The position numbers and the translations under genes are program-made. 21,483 nucleotides of DNA. Source: JAVVPO01 sp036655715. GTDB lineage: Bacteria; Bacillota; Clostridia; Lachnospirales; Cellulosilyticaceae. The notes under the pieces were generated by a model. The model was not told the origin of the DNA. It searched no databases and worked only from the letters and a program-made list of their open reading frames with translations. Positions 14,660 through 21,483 of the stretch are shown here, in pieces (within the stretch, counting starts at the first letter, position 1; every line of letters begins with the position of its first letter). Location: NCBI GenBank assembly GCA_036655715.1, contig JAVVPO010000038.1, positions 1-21,483 of the forward strand. Reading direction: 5' to 3'.

Positions 14660-14702
14660 AAAAGGTGCTAGTATAGATGAAAAATCTATACTAGCACCTT
14701 TT
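14660..14702. terminator. Bidirectional terminator shared by the PTS_EIIC_2 gene and yyaC
   Basis: A perfect 19-bp stem (14660-14678 with 14684-14702) with a 5-nt loop and A/T-rich ends. The yyaC stop codon (14693-14691) and its last few codons lie inside the 3' arm, so the terminator and coding sequence overlap. Confidence 0.93.
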
Positions 14703-15278
14703 ATTGTATTTCCATAGACAGTAGCGAATGGCAGAAGAAATGGTATCAGCCATTTTCATAACAACTGATAACCGAGTATTTTGTAAGACTACCATATTCA
14801 TAAGGCTACTGAAATTCACAACACCTATAATGTGTAGATGTCCGATAGAGGGGAGGTCTTTTTTTACACCAGCACCAGGTCTGATTGAACCTTCTCTAAT
14901 AGAAATACATCCAACATTTTGCATAGTACCAAGACATGCATCAATAGATAGGATAAGAGCACCAGGATGATTTGCTTCTACATAAGCAGCAGTTTCAACT
15001 AGATTTTTGGCATGGACAGGTTGTTCAAGGTTGCCGTAGATTGTCACATTGTTAAAATTAAGGTCTATCAGTTTATATCCGATTAATGGACCTAAGCTAT
15101 CTCCAGTTGCACGATCAGTGCCAATACAAATAATGACTAGTTCATTATGATATAAAGGGAGATAAGTGTCTAAGTAATGAGAAAAAGAGTTGCAAAATAA
15201 GTTGAAGTGACAAGGGTCATTAATATTAATATAGGATGAAGGATCAAGTTCGATTTGTTCTTCAGCATTTGTATGCAC
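14691..15278 (-). CDS. yyaC: YyaC family spore protein (predicted protease)
   Basis: YyaC is a conserved spore-former protein related to the germination protease GPR. The 195-residue protein has the family core LVIICIGTDRATGDSLGPLI (about 48-67), then IYGNLEQPVHAKNL (80-93). It also shows LILSIDACLGTMQNVGCISI (108-127), RPGAGVKKDLPSIGHLHIIGVVN and LQNTRLSVVMKMA. The start is GTG at 15278, with AAAGTGGTGAT upstream as a modest ribosome binding site. The gene ends inside the shared terminator. It diverges from the MPN-LysM gene across 226 nt that could carry sporulation promoters for both. Protease activity is predicted for the family, not shown here. Confidence 0.92.
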   Translation of the reverse strand: MHTNAEEQIELDPSSYININDPCHFNLFCNSFSHYLDTYLPLYHNELVIICIGTDRATGDSLGPLIGYKLIDLNFNNVTIYGNLEQPVHAKNLVETAAYVEANHPGALILSIDACLGTMQNVGCISIREGSIRPGAGVKKDLPSIGHLHIIGVVNFSSLMNMVVLQNTRLSVVMKMADTISSAIRYCLWKYNKRC

Positions 15279-15504
15279 TAATTATCACCACTTTCGTATC
15301 TATATAGTTTGCCAATTTTATGGATAATTATCTATGGTTAAATATGGAAAAAGTTTGGCGTAATAAAGAAGATGAGTTAACCCTATGAGGAAGCATGTAA
15401 AAAAATAGGGATAAAAAATTAGAGTAAAGCGACACAAAAGATTAAATTATTCAATAGTCATGTAGTATGCTAACATATATGTTAAAAAATGGAAGGGGAT
15501 TACT

Positions 15505-16857
15505 ATGGGAAAAATAATTTATGAGCCAAAGAAACTTAGAGATGAAGTAAAGGTACAACAAGAAACTCATGAAGTAACTGTAAAAAAAGATGAGGAAAAA
15601 GAAACGAGATATAATGCATTAATTGATAGTATAGACTCTGTAAGGCCAATAGGCGATACAGATTGTGACTACATTATGTATTTGGAAGATTATGCTTATA
15701 CCTATATGTATCAATTTGCTACTACAGATTTATCTTATGAGCATGCAGCTATGATTGTAGGAGAATACTATCCAGAAACAAAGGAAAATATTATTTGTGG
15801 TATTATGCCAATACCTCAAAACCAATTTAAAAATAGTGATGAGTGGATTAACAAAGAAGCCATAGAAAGTTTATTTGTTGAAAAGGAGAAATATTTCCCG
15901 GGAACAGTTACTCTAGGTTGGATGCATATGCAACCAGGTTATGGCACAATGCTTACGATGAAGGAAGTAAAAGTACAAAGAGATTTATTTGATAGAGAAG
16001 GCTCTATACTTCTGTTAGTAGATCCCATTAATAAAATTGAGACATTTTATGTTTATGAGGATGATACCTTAAAAGAACAAACAGGTTACTACTTATATTA
16101 TGACAAAAATCCAAGCATGCAAAAGTATATGTTGGAACATCCGTTTATTCCTATAGAGAAAGAACAACAAGAAGATAATGTAGTTAATCAGTTTAGGGAA
16201 ATGGGAAGATTAAGAAAAAGAGAGTATCAACAAAAGAAGAAAACAAATGTTGCAGTTTTAGCAGCATGTGTAGGATTAATAGTAGTAGCAGGATTTCTTG
16301 CAAAAGAAAGTAGTGATAATAATCCAATAAGTAAGGCGCAAAACCAGTCTGTAGATAAAGCAAAGACTTCAACTAATGAATTAGCTGATTCTTCAGGGCA
16401 AGTTAATTTTATTATAGAACCTGTGGACAAGCCTGAAGCTGGGGTGAAAGAGCCTTTAGTATCTGCTGAAGATATTATAGATGCGACAAGTAATAGTGTT
16501 GTAGCGGAAAAAGAGAATAAAGTGGATACAGATGAAACAAAAGAAACTAATAATAATAATGAATCAGCGGACAATATTGTAGAAGAAGCAAAGGTAGAAA
16601 CAAAAGAAGAAGTAGTAACTGAAGAGGTAGCTTCGCAAGAAAGCAATAAAGAAGTTGCTAGTAATGAAATAGGTGAAGTGAAGGAAGAAGACACAGATTA
16701 TATTACATATAAAGTTCAAAATGGAGATACTCTACGCAAAATAAGCCAAGATCATTATAAGACAGAACTCAGAGCAAAAGATATTATTAAGTTAAATGGT
16801 TTAGAAAATGGAGATAATATTTATCCAGGACAAACTTTAAAATTACCAGTTGAATAA
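15505..16857 (+). CDS. MPN (JAB1/Mov34)-like domain - membrane segment - LysM protein
   Basis: This 450-residue protein has three parts. Residues about 50-200 look like an MPN domain: YEHAAMIVGEYY with E79, GIMPIPQNQF, GWMHMQPGYGTMLTMKE (138-154) and SILLLVDPINKIETFYVY. The JAMM motif HxHx7Sx2D is kept in spacing but reads H141-M-Q143, T151, E154, so second His, Ser and Asp are replaced. A basic stretch leads to one membrane segment (about 249-266). An acidic Glu/Asn/Thr-rich linker of about 140 residues follows, then a LysM peptidoglycan-binding domain (about 402-449, YKVQNGDTLRKIS, PGQTLKLP). The likely topology is MPN inside and LysM in the wall. AAGGGGAT precedes the ATG. A weak sigma-E-like pair upstream and divergence from yyaC hint at sporulation. 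LysM is certain, MPN likely, function unknown. Confidence 0.85.
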   Translation: MGKIIYEPKKLRDEVKVQQETHEVTVKKDEEKETRYNALIDSIDSVRPIGDTDCDYIMYLEDYAYTYMYQFATTDLSYEHAAMIVGEYYPETKENIICGIMPIPQNQFKNSDEWINKEAIESLFVEKEKYFPGTVTLGWMHMQPGYGTMLTMKEVKVQRDLFDREGSILLLVDPINKIETFYVYEDDTLKEQTGYYLYYDKNPSMQKYMLEHPFIPIEKEQQEDNVVNQFREMGRLRKREYQQKKKTNVAVLAACVGLIVVAGFLAKESSDNNPISKAQNQSVDKAKTSTNELADSSGQVNFIIEPVDKPEAGVKEPLVSAEDIIDATSNSVVAEKENKVDTDETKETNNNNESADNIVEEAKVETKEEVVTEEVASQESNKEVASNEIGEVKEEDTDYITYKVQNGDTLRKISQDHYKTELRAKDIIKLNGLENGDNIYPGQTLKLPVE

Positions 16858-16886
16858 AAGAAATGGAGCTACTTAGAGATTAATGT

Positions 16887-16915
16887 TTTCAAGTTACTGG
16901 AAAATAGTATATAAT
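16887..16915 (+). promoter_or_regulatory. Sigma-A promoter of glgA
   Basis: TTTCAA (16887-16892), a 17-nt spacer and a perfect TATAAT (16910-16915). Transcription would start near 16922, with GGGGGAG following before the ATG at 16945. Confidence 0.6.
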
Positions 16916-16944
16916 ATATATTATTTAGATAAAGGGGGAGAACA

Positions 16945-18402
16945 ATGAAAAAACTAAAATGCCTATTTGTAGCTACAGAGGTAGCTCCATATGCTAAAAC
17001 CGGGGGACTTGCTGATGTAGCAGGGGCACTACCGAAAGAACTAAGAGATAATGGGGTGGAAGTTAGGGTTGCAATGCCTTATTACAAGAGCATGCAAGAT
17101 AAATTTAGTGATATAAATAATAACTTCTTAATGAGCTATGATGTTCATTTAAGCTGGAGAAAACAAGGTGTAGGAATCTACTATGATGAGAGTATCGTGC
17201 CAACCTATTTCTTTAAGAGTGACTACTATTTTGGAAGAGATAATTTCTATGGGTATCAAGATGATTATGAGAGATTTGCTTTTTTCTCTAAAGCAGTATT
17301 AGAGCTTATTAGACATATTGATTTTGTACCAGATATTATTCACTGTAATGATTGGCAAACAGGACCTATTTGTTTATTACTTAAAGATAAGTATAGTTAT
17401 GACCCACTCTATTCATCTATTAAAACAGTTTTTACAATCCATAATATGAAGTACCAAGGGATATTTGGAAAAGAGGTACTAGATGTATTGGAATTATCAG
17501 ATGAATATAATACTGTAGAGAAATTAGAGTTTAATGGTGGACTTAGCTATATGAAGGCAGGATTACTCTATGCAGATAAAATTAATACAGTAAGTCCTAC
17601 CTATGCAGAAGAGATAAAGACATGGCAATATGGATGTGGACTTGATGGACTTCTTAGAGATAAGCTTTCTGATAAACTTATAGGTATTTTAAATGGCATT
17701 GATTATGAAACCTATAATCCTATGACGGATAAACATATCTATCAAAATTATGATTTAAATACATTAGAACTCAAAAAAGAAAATAAGCGAAGATTCCAAG
17801 AAGAGTATGGATTAGAACAAAAAGATTGCATGATGGTAGGAATTATTTCTAGAATTACAGATCAAAAAGGATTTGATTTAATGAAACATACCATAGAAGG
17901 CCAATGGGTAATGGACAAGTTTATGGATTTAGATATTCAATTCGTGCTACTAGGTACGGGTGAATATGAGTATGAAAATATGTTCAGACACTTTAAATAT
18001 GCCTATGGAGATAGAGCTGGTATATTCCTAACATTTAATGAGTCACTCGCACAAAAAATTTATGCGGCATGTGATGTATTCTTAATGCCATCAGAATTTG
18101 AACCTTGTGGACTTGGACAACTTATGGCTATGAGATACGGTACAGTGCCTATTGTTAGAAAAACAGGTGGATTAAAAGATACAGTTATTCATTATAATAT
18201 AGAAACTAAAGAAGGAACAGGATTTGAGTTCGAAGATTATTCTGGATATTGGTTATATAAGAAAATAGAAGAAGCAGCTTGGTACTATAAGGATAGTCCA
18301 GAGGATTTCAGACAAATACAGATAAATGATATGACAACGCCTCATGCTTGGAAGGATTCTGCCTTAGAGTACGAGAACTTGTACACCAATCTAATAAAAT
18401 AG
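16945..18402 (+). CDS. glgA: Glycogen synthase (ADP-glucose, GT5)
   Basis: GlgA extends glycogen by transferring glucose from ADP-glucose to the non-reducing end. The 485-residue protein has the GT-B architecture: the N-terminal substrate motif KTGGLADVAGALPKEL (from residue 18), HCNDWQTG (133-140), TIHNMKYQG (164-172), then the C-terminal half. There ISRITDQKG (301-309) supplies the conserved Arg and Lys, and MPSEFEPCGLGQLMAMRYG (381-399) holds the conserved Glu residues, followed by RKTGGLKDTV. Length is normal. GGGGGAG before the ATG supports the start. No glgB, glgC, glgD or glgP is in the window, so it is detached from the usual glycogen operon. No terminator separates it from the next gene 61 nt away. 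Confidence 0.97.
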   Translation: MKKLKCLFVATEVAPYAKTGGLADVAGALPKELRDNGVEVRVAMPYYKSMQDKFSDINNNFLMSYDVHLSWRKQGVGIYYDESIVPTYFFKSDYYFGRDNFYGYQDDYERFAFFSKAVLELIRHIDFVPDIIHCNDWQTGPICLLLKDKYSYDPLYSSIKTVFTIHNMKYQGIFGKEVLDVLELSDEYNTVEKLEFNGGLSYMKAGLLYADKINTVSPTYAEEIKTWQYGCGLDGLLRDKLSDKLIGILNGIDYETYNPMTDKHIYQNYDLNTLELKKENKRRFQEEYGLEQKDCMMVGIISRITDQKGFDLMKHTIEGQWVMDKFMDLDIQFVLLGTGEYEYENMFRHFKYAYGDRAGIFLTFNESLAQKIYAACDVFLMPSEFEPCGLGQLMAMRYGTVPIVRKTGGLKDTVIHYNIETKEGTGFEFEDYSGYWLYKKIEEAAWYYKDSPEDFRQIQINDMTTPHAWKDSALEYENLYTNLIK

Positions 18403-18463
18403 GACATATCATAAAAGAGCTTGTCATATACTGTAAACATACTAGGGGTATGGGGGTATTTCG

Positions 18464-19534
18464 ATGAGAAAAAGTACTAAGCAAATTCTACAAGTAGCAA
18501 GTGTGTATATAGGGACAGTAATAGGAGCAGGATTTGCTTCTGGGCAAGAAATGATACAATTTTTCACATCCTACGGGATGAAGGGAATAGAAGGGCTTAT
18601 TTTAGCAGGTATACTATACGCAATTATAGGTGCTATTGTTTTAGAAGTTATCTATGAAAAACAGTATAAGAGCTATAATGAGTTACTAAAAGATATTATG
18701 GGGAATAAGTTAGGGAAAATAGTAGAAAGTATAGTTAATTTATTCTTATTTGTTTGTTTTAGTGCAATGATAGCAGGAATGGGTGCTATGATTAACCAAG
18801 AATTTGGGCTACCCAAACAAGTAGGCTCCATTGTAATGATTATTTTATGTATATTAACTTTTTTAGCAGGGACTAAGGGACTTGTAAACATTAACAGCAT
18901 ACTAGTTCCTATATTATGTATAGGTGGGATAGTATTGGGGGCCTATATTATCTTATTCCAAAATGTAAGTGTTTTTACAAGTCTAGTGCCACAGATGAAG
19001 GGAGATTGGATACTTTCGGCTGTTTTATATGTGTGCTACAATACACTAACTGTTATCGTAGTGTTATGTACTGTGCATAATACACTGGGCAATAAAAAAG
19101 TAGCTAGGTGGGGCGGTATAATAGGGGGAATAGGACTTGGAGTACTAGGACTTAGTATAGGACTTTCGACATTGATTTACTATAATCAAGTAAGTACATT
19201 GGAAATACCTATGCTAGGCATATTACTTGGGTATCCTAAGATGTTAAAATATATGTATATGATTGTATTATTAGCTGCCATGTATACAACAGCTATAGCC
19301 AATGGATATGGGGTTATAGCAAATTTATCATGTAGGATAAAGGTTGAAAAAGTTTGGATTATATTAGGTGTAAGTGGACTGGGATTTTTAGGAGCACAAT
19401 TAGGGTTTTCTAATATTGTTGCAAATGTATTTCCTATATTCGGATATATAGGATGCTTTGAAATTATAATGATAATAGTGTATTATGGATGTATGAGAAT
19501 AGAATATAGGAGGAAGGGTATTGAGCACAAATAA
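18464..19534 (+). CDS. YkvI-like membrane protein (COG3949, LeuT-fold transporter relative)
   Basis: The 356-residue integral membrane protein has about ten hydrophobic segments and few charges. The start IGTVIGAGFASGQEMIQFF (16-34) is the hallmark of the YkvI group and resembles the unwound helix 1 of LeuT-fold transporters, with small Gly/Ala residues that usually bind ligand or Na+. AGTKGLVNINSILVPIL (about 135-151) corresponds to helix 5. A symporter role is inferred; the substrate is unknown. GGGGG lies about 9 nt before the ATG. Its 3' end overlaps the next gene by 14 nt, which points to a ykvI - DUF5711 - cvpA transcript possibly started at glgA. Confidence 0.87.
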   Translation: MRKSTKQILQVASVYIGTVIGAGFASGQEMIQFFTSYGMKGIEGLILAGILYAIIGAIVLEVIYEKQYKSYNELLKDIMGNKLGKIVESIVNLFLFVCFSAMIAGMGAMINQEFGLPKQVGSIVMIILCILTFLAGTKGLVNINSILVPILCIGGIVLGAYIILFQNVSVFTSLVPQMKGDWILSAVLYVCYNTLTVIVVLCTVHNTLGNKKVARWGGIIGGIGLGVLGLSIGLSTLIYYNQVSTLEIPMLGILLGYPKMLKYMYMIVLLAAMYTTAIANGYGVIANLSCRIKVEKVWIILGVSGLGFLGAQLGFSNIVANVFPIFGYIGCFEIIMIIVYYGCMRIEYRRKGIEHK

Positions 19535-20687
19535 TCATTCATCTACATCTAAAGGTGCAACTATTACATTAGCTATAATAGGTGCTATTATTATAATAGG
19601 AATTATTATTTCAAAGGTAAACTTAAGTAGTTCGCAGATTATACAACTTAAAAATGATAAAACAATACTAGAAATGGATCCACTTAAAGGGAAATATGTG
19701 GGAGTTAATAAAAATCAAATTATAAAAATAACAAATGATGGCGTTAGTGCGTATAATCTTGATGGACAAGAGATATGGTCAGACACTCTAACATTAGAAT
19801 CTATTTGGGTGCAACAAAGAGAACCTTATTTTGTGGTGTCAAGTAAGGGAAGTAGGAAATTAGCTATATTTAATGAAAAGGGACAACAAGGAGAAATCAC
19901 TACACAAGGGCCTATTGCATATTTTTCAATTAATGAAAAAGGTCAACTAGCTGTTATAGAAGAGATGGAAGACGGTCATAAGGTCTCAGCCTATACGAAT
20001 AGCGGGGAGTTTATAGGTTCACGTATCTCTTATATTTCAAGTGGTATATTTCCTATTACGGCAGAAGTTTCACCAGATAGTAAATTATTATTGATTAGTT
20101 ATCTTGGGGTAAGGGAAGCAAAGGTTACTTCAAGGATAGAAGCAGTTCTTCTGGAGAAGACTGAAAATGAACAAAGAGACAATGTACTTTATGGTATTGA
20201 GGAGCAAGATAATTTAATCTATGAGATAGAATTTATAAATGATGATGAGTGGGTAGCAATAGGTGATAAAAATATAACTATCTATAAGTCAAGTAGTGAA
20301 AAGGTAAAGAGTATACCTGGACTTTACGTTACATATACGCCTTATTTGAATAAAAGATCAAGTATGAGTACATATTTACCAATATTAGCCACAGAGACAT
20401 TAAACGGAAATACATTACATGCGAAAGAATCGCTACATTTATTTAATAAATTAGGAGAAGAGACAAGCGTTATACCATTTGAGTCTCCAATTACCTATTT
20501 TTATGCAGATGATAAAGGTGTAATAGTTGGAGAAGGCAAGCAATACAAAGGATATAACAAATTAGGGAATCAATATTTTGAATATCAAGCATCGCAAGAT
20601 ATTAGTAAGCTTATTTATTTAGATAATGAAGCAGTAGCTATTACAAAAGATAAAGTTATGTTATTAAAACCAAAGAGGAACCAGTAA
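19521..20687 (+). CDS. DUF5711 family protein (membrane-anchored, beta-propeller-like)
   Basis: The 388-residue protein has a short polar N-terminus, one membrane anchor (about 13-31) and a large extracytoplasmic region. That region is built of short beta-strand repeats (VGVNKNQIIKITNDGVSAYN, SPDSKLLLISYLG, WVAIGDKNITIYKS, AVAITKDKVMLL) of the kind seen in WD/PQQ-like propellers. This matches DUF5711, a family of unknown function found mainly in Clostridia and often beside cvpA. The start is TTG at 19521, set by AGGAGG at 19508-19513 seven nt upstream; it overlaps the ykvI gene by 14 nt. The stop codon directly abuts the ATG of cvpA. A role in the cell envelope is inferred from topology. Confidence 0.82.
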   Translation: MSTNNHSSTSKGATITLAIIGAIIIIGIIISKVNLSSSQIIQLKNDKTILEMDPLKGKYVGVNKNQIIKITNDGVSAYNLDGQEIWSDTLTLESIWVQQREPYFVVSSKGSRKLAIFNEKGQQGEITTQGPIAYFSINEKGQLAVIEEMEDGHKVSAYTNSGEFIGSRISYISSGIFPITAEVSPDSKLLLISYLGVREAKVTSRIEAVLLEKTENEQRDNVLYGIEEQDNLIYEIEFINDDEWVAIGDKNITIYKSSSEKVKSIPGLYVTYTPYLNKRSSMSTYLPILATETLNGNTLHAKESLHLFNKLGEETSVIPFESPITYFYADDKGVIVGEGKQYKGYNKLGNQYFEYQASQDISKLIYLDNEAVAITKDKVMLLKPKRNQ

Positions 20688-21371
20688 ATGTTAGATATTA
20701 TTATTATAGTTTTTATCGGATTGACAGGATTTATAGCATCAAGAAAAGGATTTATAAAAGCCGCTTATCAATTAAGTTCATTTATATTAGCGTTGGTTAT
20801 CTCAGTAATGGTGTATCCTATTATGAGTAGTATTCTAAAATTAATGCCTATGTATGAAGGAATTAAAAATTGGAATATAGAAAGAGTTTCTTCCTTAAAG
20901 ATAATAGGAGGATTACAAGCACAAAGCGATACGATAAGGGAAGCAACAGCATGGTTACCTGATTTTATGTCAGAACAGATAGTTCAAAATAATAATCCAG
21001 AGATTTATAACCTAATGCATGTAGAGGGACTAGTAGAGTATATTAGTACCTATATTGCTGATATATGTATTAATGCGATGGTGATAGTGATTGTTTGGAT
21101 TATAGTAAGGATTATACTGAGTATAATTGTAGGAACATTAGATTTATTTACAAAGTTACCGATTCTGAATTTTACTAATAAAATAGTAGGGTTCGTACTA
21201 GGCATAACAAAAGGAACTTGTATCATATGGTTAATCTATTTAGTGATACCATTTTTAATGATTGCCCCACAATTTACAGTGATAGAAAATTTGTTAAATC
21301 AGAGCATATTAGGACAGTGGCTCTATAACAACAACTTAATTTTAAATTGTCTCAATCAAACCTTCTTATAA
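20688..21371 (+). CDS. CvpA family membrane protein
   Basis: The 227-residue protein has the CvpA pattern. It opens MLDIIIIVFIGLTGFIASRK with GFIKAAYQLSSFILAL, a first pair of hydrophobic segments, then a soluble loop of about 70 residues and two more membrane segments (about 122-150 and 163-190). The family was named for colicin V production in E. coli; its biochemical role is unsettled and envelope homeostasis is suspected. The ATG at 20688 follows the DUF5711 stop with no gap. AGAGGAA lies inside the upstream gene, so translation is coupled. It ends the operon, its stop codon touching the terminator. Confidence 0.9.
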   Translation: MLDIIIIVFIGLTGFIASRKGFIKAAYQLSSFILALVISVMVYPIMSSILKLMPMYEGIKNWNIERVSSLKIIGGLQAQSDTIREATAWLPDFMSEQIVQNNNPEIYNLMHVEGLVEYISTYIADICINAMVIVIVWIIVRIILSIIVGTLDLFTKLPILNFTNKIVGFVLGITKGTCIIWLIYLVIPFLMIAPQFTVIENLLNQSILGQWLYNNNLILNCLNQTFL

Positions 21372-21402
21372 AAGCTACCTACAGAACCTGTAGGTAGCTT
21401 TT
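21370..21402 (+). terminator. Terminator of the ykvI-DUF5711-cvpA run
   Basis: A perfect 15-bp stem (21370-21384 with 21388-21402) with a 3-nt loop, ending in TTTT. It begins within the cvpA stop codon. Nothing further is seen from 21403 to 21483. Confidence 0.9.
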
Positions 21403-21483
21403 ATGTTGAAATTTGTAAAATTTTCATAAATAAACCTAAGTAAGACAAGCACTCTCTACTAGCCATTCTAATATTATGAAATA

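Noticed and set aside
16227..16694. 155-residue open frame on the minus strand, Ser/Thr-rich
   Set aside because: It is the antisense of the acidic linker of the MPN-LysM gene; the Ser-rich composition is the mirror of Glu/Asn-rich codons and there is no ribosome binding site.
18403..18463. Promoter before ykvI (TTGTCA at 18421)
   Set aside because: No -10 box at acceptable spacing; read-through from glgA is as likely.
1..21483. CRISPR array, insertion sequence, prophage or toxin-antitoxin module
   Set aside because: No regularly spaced direct repeats, transposase motifs or terminal inverted repeats were seen; all inverted repeats found lie at gene ends and behave as terminators.

Overview
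The window reads as the chromosome of a low-GC, endospore-forming Clostridia member. It has AT-rich intergenic DNA, strong GGGGG/GGAGG ribosome binding sites, several GTG and TTG starts, and the sporulation genes spoIID, spoIIQ, spoIIID and yyaC. The protein set (DUF5711 next to CvpA, YkvI, YyaC, SLH debris, a mannose-class PTS) would fit a Lachnospiraceae/Cellulosilyticum-like organism, but that placement is an inference. No transposase, integrase, phage gene or CRISPR array is visible. Apart from one decayed gene this is ordinary vertical chromosome.

Layout. 1-200: the 3' part of a tRNA-Gly(UCC) with its terminator. 200-1294 (minus): a DUF3810 membrane protein with an HExxH motif. 1426-1861: debris of a gene ending in an S-layer-homology-like segment. 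1945-5154: a sporulation block ywmB - spoIID - spoIIQ - spoIIID in the same gene order as Bacillus but without murA or mbl; each gene has a plausible sigma-E or sigma-F promoter. 5258-8432: four unlinked units, namely a tocopherol-cyclase-like protein, a small HMA2-like protein, MTA/SAH nucleosidase, and a membrane/coiled-coil orphan. 8549-9969: pgi. 10022-12517 (minus): a complete mannose-family PTS operon in the order IIB-IIC-IID-IIA, convergent with pgi and sharing its terminator. 12518-12984: a gene-free AT-rich gap. 12985-14657: the NiaR-type regulator and a PfoR/PTS_EIIC_2 membrane protein. 14691-15278 (minus): yyaC, convergent with the latter through a shared terminator. 15505-16857: an MPN-like domain joined through one membrane segment to a LysM domain. 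16945-21371: glgA, then a tightly packed ykvI - DUF5711 - cvpA run.

How the genes work together. The spo block supplies the engulfment peptidoglycan hydrolase (SpoIID), the forespore side of the engulfment/feeding channel (SpoIIQ) and the mother-cell regulator SpoIIID. YyaC, and perhaps the neighbouring LysM protein, belong to the same developmental program. The PTS delivers phosphorylated hexose or amino sugar, PGI joins this to glycolysis, and GlgA stores glucose as glycogen, although no other glg gene is present.

Most interesting items: (1) the MPN-TM-LysM protein, whose JAMM metal motif is kept in position but partly substituted; (2) an MTA/SAH nucleosidase lacking about 14 residues that normally reach across the dimer into the partner's active site; (3) a SpoIIQ whose M23 metal/catalytic positions are all substituted; (4) a well-formed sigma-F promoter directly in front of spoIIQ. 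No clearly new multi-gene defence or mobile system is visible.
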